This document shows positions 6,967 through 8,708 of a stretch of DNA of 8,708 bases, piece after piece. The notes beneath the pieces were generated by a model. It was not told the DNA's origin. It ran no database searches and worked only from the letters and a program-made list of their open reading frames with translations. Source of the stretch: an uncultured Bacteroidia bacterium (GTDB taxonomy: Bacteria; Bacteroidota; Bacteroidia; Bacteroidales; UBA932); the NCBI GenBank assembly GCA_902796455.1, contig CADBPH010000372.1, forward strand, positions 1 through 8,708, read 5' to 3'. Each line of letters begins with the position of its first letter. Within the stretch, counting starts at the first letter, position 1. Made by a program: the position numbers and the translations under genes.

Positions 6967-7133
6967 GCCTTGCAAAGAATCTCCCCGGCGGACTTTGAAT
7001 GGATCCGTTTCAGGCGCATATCCGCGGGGGAGATTAGCCCTGTCTTTTCGGCGAAACAGTGCTTTTTTGCGCCATGACCCCCATAAACGTGGGGTTTTAT
7101 AAGATGCTGGAACTAGCGAACTTTGCCGGAGGC
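6967..7133 (+). ncRNA. Candidate structured RNA (leader or independent), fold found by eye
   Basis: The 167-nt stretch closes on itself. P1 pairs 6967-6977 with 7121-7133 (11 pairs including one U-G, with a 2-nt bulge at 7127-7128). P2 pairs 6978-6992 with 7021-7035 (14 of 15 positions) and abuts P1 directly. P3 is a smaller hairpin at 7040-7059 (CUGU/ACAG and UUC/GAA), and P4 is at 7079-7094 (CCCCA/UGGGG). The 3' strand of P1 can instead form a local hairpin, TTGCC-GGA-GGCAA (7123-7135). The plus strand is preferred because the U-G pair in P1 would be A-C on the other strand. The element ends 47 nt before the ATG at 7181, so it could be a 5' leader of that gene. I do not recognise a known family. 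Confidence 0.3.
7079..7098 (+). terminator. Weak terminator-like hairpin
   Basis: CCCCA (7079-7083) pairs with TGGGG (7090-7094) around a 6-nt loop, followed directly by TTTT (7095-7098). The stem is only 5 bp and the T-run only four, so termination would be weak. It lies within the candidate structured RNA, where it could also simply be an internal helix. Confidence 0.25.
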
Positions 7134-7180
7134 AACACAGCCGGAAACTTTCTGCAAACAATGATTAAACAGCAATGCTT

Positions 7181-8572
7181 ATGAAAAGAATCGCATTACT
7201 CCTTACCGCCATCGCCATCACGTGTGCCAGTGCGAATGCACAGAGCGTGCTGGAAAGGCTGGGCCAGCGTGCCAAGAACGCTGCAGAGAATAATGTAGGC
7301 AACAAAGTGGAGCAGGGCGTGAATGATCTCCTGAACGGAAAACTGGGAAAGAATAAAGACAAGAAAGACCAGAAACAGGAGACGGTCCAGCCTCAGTCAA
7401 CTGCCAATGCCGAGGGCACATGGACCTGCCCGGATCCCAAGTGCGGACACGCCGGCAATACCGGCAACTTCTGCGAAAAGTGCGGTACCAAAAAGCCGGA
7501 CGGTGCAACATCCGCTTCCGCAAAACAGAGTGCCAAGATCAACTGGAACAACTACGACTTCGTCTCCGGTGACGAGATCATTTTCGAGGATACGATGGAG
7601 GGCGAAAAGTTAGGGGAATTCCCATCTATGTGGGATCTCCTGGAGGGAGAGGCTCAGATCACCGAAATCAACGGCGAGAAGTGCATCTGCATTTCTCAGT
7701 CCGGGATCATCACCCCGCTCTTCGCGGACGGAAAGACCTACCTGACGGAAGAATGCACTGTCGAGTATGACATTTTCATCCGCCAGGAAGAACCCTGGGA
7801 CGCCCAGTTCGGCGGAAAGGAACACGGTTGGGCAGCCTGGCAGACATTCACCACACAACTTCCTATCGGCAACAAGGTATCCGTGGACAGATCCGGCTTC
7901 CGGATGTATCATGAAATCGTCAATAGGAAAGGTGACGGTGCGACCTTTAACACGCATCTCAACTATGACTGGAAAACGGTGTCGGACGATTCGAGAAGCG
8001 GACAATACCCGCTCAAGGATCTGCAGACGGAGGCCTGGCACCACGTGGCCATCTCTTTCAACAAAAGGGCCCTCAAAGTCTATTTCGATGAGCAGCGGGT
8101 TGCGAATATCCCGAATGTGGCGGCGCCGACTTTCGTGTGGTTCGGGGCCAGCAATGATGATCCCTATACCTATTTCATCAAGAATGTCCGTATTGCCAAG
8201 GGTGCCGTGCCGCTCTACGACCGCCTCGCCAGCGATGGCAAGATCGTAACCTATGCCATCACCTTTGACACCGGCAAGGCTACCATTAAGCCCGAATCCA
8301 CCGGTGAAATCAACCGCATTGCCAAGATCATGCAGGATGATCCCTCCATCAAATTCGAAGTCCAGGGCCACTGCGACAACACCGGCTCCGATGCCGTGAA
8401 TGATCCGCTGAGCCAGAAGCGGGCTGAGGCCATTGTGGTCCGCCTGGTGGAACTTGGAATCTCCGCGGACCGCCTCACCGCCGTCGGCAAAGGCTCCCAC
8501 GAACCCATCGCCGACAACAGCACCGATGAAGGCCGTGCCAAGAACCGCCGGGTTGAATTCATCAAGAAATAA
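7181..8572 (+). CDS. Exported OmpA-family protein with zinc ribbon and LamG-like domain
   Basis: This is a probable peptidoglycan-anchored periplasmic or outer-membrane protein of 463 aa. Residues 1-20 are a signal peptide (MKRIALLLTAIAITCASANA, likely cut before Q21). Residues 22-65 form a charged, probably helical segment. Residues 83-101 hold a four-cysteine zinc ribbon (C83, C88, C98, C101). Residues of about 133-342 look like a LamG/ConA-type beta sandwich; WHHVAISFNKRALKVYFDEQ (286-305) is the clearest sign. Residues 358-463 are an OmpA C-terminal domain: GHCDNTG (396-402), LSQKRAEAIV (410-419) and GRAKNRRVEF (451-460), with the peptidoglycan-binding Asp (399) and Arg (414) present. An ATG at 7175 would add ML; 7181 gives the better signal peptide. 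No Shine-Dalgarno is seen. The role beyond wall anchoring is unknown; the ligand of the LamG-like part cannot be read. Confidence 0.9.
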   Translation: MKRIALLLTAIAITCASANAQSVLERLGQRAKNAAENNVGNKVEQGVNDLLNGKLGKNKDKKDQKQETVQPQSTANAEGTWTCPDPKCGHAGNTGNFCEKCGTKKPDGATSASAKQSAKINWNNYDFVSGDEIIFEDTMEGEKLGEFPSMWDLLEGEAQITEINGEKCICISQSGIITPLFADGKTYLTEECTVEYDIFIRQEEPWDAQFGGKEHGWAAWQTFTTQLPIGNKVSVDRSGFRMYHEIVNRKGDGATFNTHLNYDWKTVSDDSRSGQYPLKDLQTEAWHHVAISFNKRALKVYFDEQRVANIPNVAAPTFVWFGASNDDPYTYFIKNVRIAKGAVPLYDRLASDGKIVTYAITFDTGKATIKPESTGEINRIAKIMQDDPSIKFEVQGHCDNTGSDAVNDPLSQKRAEAIVVRLVELGISADRLTAVGKGSHEPIADNSTDEGRAKNRRVEFIKK

Positions 8573-8581
8573 TTATCTTTG
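8552..8581 (+). promoter_or_regulatory. Candidate promoter for the gene starting at 8587
   Basis: TATCTTTG (8574-8581) is an exact match to TAnnTTTG, and GTTG (8552-8555) is a three-of-four match to the -33 TTTG, 18 nt upstream. The -33 part lies inside the end of the OmpA-family gene. The box ends only 5 nt before the ATG at 8587, which implies a very short leader or none. Confidence 0.5.
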
Positions 8582-8586
8582 CGCTC

Positions 8587-8708
8587 ATGAAGCGAATCTT
8601 GTTGATACTGGCGGTATTGGCTCCTTTGGCTGCCTATGGCTACGGGGACCATCGGGGGCGGAATCTGGACTCCCTGGAGCAGGTGACGTCCCGGTATACC
8701 CCGGACCG
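8587..8708 (+). CDS. Start of an exported protein of unknown function, cut by window end
   Basis: Forty codons are open to the window end. The product begins MKRILLILAVLAPLAAYG, a clear signal peptide with a basic start, a hydrophobic core and a likely cut near residue 18. It continues YGDHRGRNLDSLEQVTSRYT, which is polar. The gene starts 14 nt after the OmpA-family stop, and an exact -7 box sits in that gap, so it may have its own promoter. No domain can be identified from this fragment. In Bacteroidales such an opening is compatible with a periplasmic sensor or a repeat protein, but nothing here shows that. Confidence 0.7.
   Translation, partial: MKRILLILAVLAPLAAYGYGDHRGRNLDSLEQVTSRYTPD

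Larger units (their letters stand above)
6698..7180. other. Long intergenic region without a convincing gene
   Basis: About 480 bp separate the obgE promoter from the OmpA-family gene. The only reading frames are a 35-codon minus frame (6825-6718) and a 70-codon minus frame (7161-6949); neither has a recognisable domain or a good promoter. The region holds a perfect 15-bp inverted repeat (6792-6833) and a block of extensive self-complementarity (6967-7133). For the plus gene at 7181 the closest -7-like sequence is GAACTTTG (7118-7125), one base off consensus. Part of the region may therefore be a transcribed leader or an independent RNA. Confidence 0.6.

Noticed and set aside
6949..7161. 70-codon minus-strand frame in the long intergenic region
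   Set aside because: It is arginine/lysine-rich with no domain and no -7 box ahead of it, and it overlaps the self-complementary block that better fits an RNA. It was not called as a gene, though a database search would settle it.
7181..7243. Lipoprotein signal (cysteine at residue 15) in the OmpA-family protein
   Set aside because: The residues before the cysteine (AIT) do not form a good lipobox, while ANA before Q21 is a good signal peptidase I site.
7610..8500. 296-codon minus-strand reading frame antisense to the OmpA-family gene
   Set aside because: The plus strand has a signal peptide and an intact OmpA domain; the antisense frame shows no motif.

Overview
The window looks like chromosomal core from a Bacteroidota species, probably order Bacteroidales, of fairly high GC. 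Three things point there. Candidate promoters match the Bacteroidota -7 box TAnnTTTG instead of -35/-10 elements. Ribosome binding sites are weak or absent. The protein variants are of Bacteroidota style: a Tgt without its zinc cysteines, an exported OmpA-family protein with an N-terminal helix and zinc ribbon, and a tgt/LptFG-permease pair. Genus cannot be fixed from this stretch.

Layout. Positions 1-947 (minus) carry the N-terminal three quarters of a nucleoside-type MFS transporter, cut by the window edge. A 78-bp divergent region (948-1025) holds two adjacent perfect inverted repeats, each overlapping a candidate -7 box, one for each direction. Positions 1026-5108 (plus) form a tight four-gene run: tgt (queuosine tRNA modification), an LptF/LptG-family permease (LPS export), dut (dUTPase) and murF (peptidoglycan precursor ligase). 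Facing it on the minus strand is a two-gene unit, obgE (6670-5678) followed by a PAP2-type phosphatase (5670-5059). The PAP2 3' end overlaps the murF 3' end by 50 bp.

Positions 6671-7180 are about 510 bp with no convincing gene. They contain the obgE promoter, a perfect 15-bp inverted repeat (6792-6833), and a stretch (6967-7133) that folds by eye into a closed multi-branch RNA with a competing 3' hairpin. Positions 7181-8572 (plus) encode an exported protein with a zinc ribbon, a LamG/ConA-like domain and a C-terminal OmpA peptidoglycan-binding domain. A further exported protein begins at 8587 and runs off the window; a strong -7 box lies almost against its start codon.

Functionally most of the genes serve envelope building (LPS export, MurF, PAP2 lipid phosphatase, OmpA-like anchor) or nucleotide and RNA housekeeping (nucleoside uptake, Tgt, Dut, ObgE). 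I see no defence system, CRISPR array, insertion sequence, rRNA or tRNA. The least ordinary items are the 6967-7133 RNA candidate, the paired palindromes between the transporter and tgt, the zinc-less Tgt, and the exported zinc-ribbon/LamG/OmpA protein.
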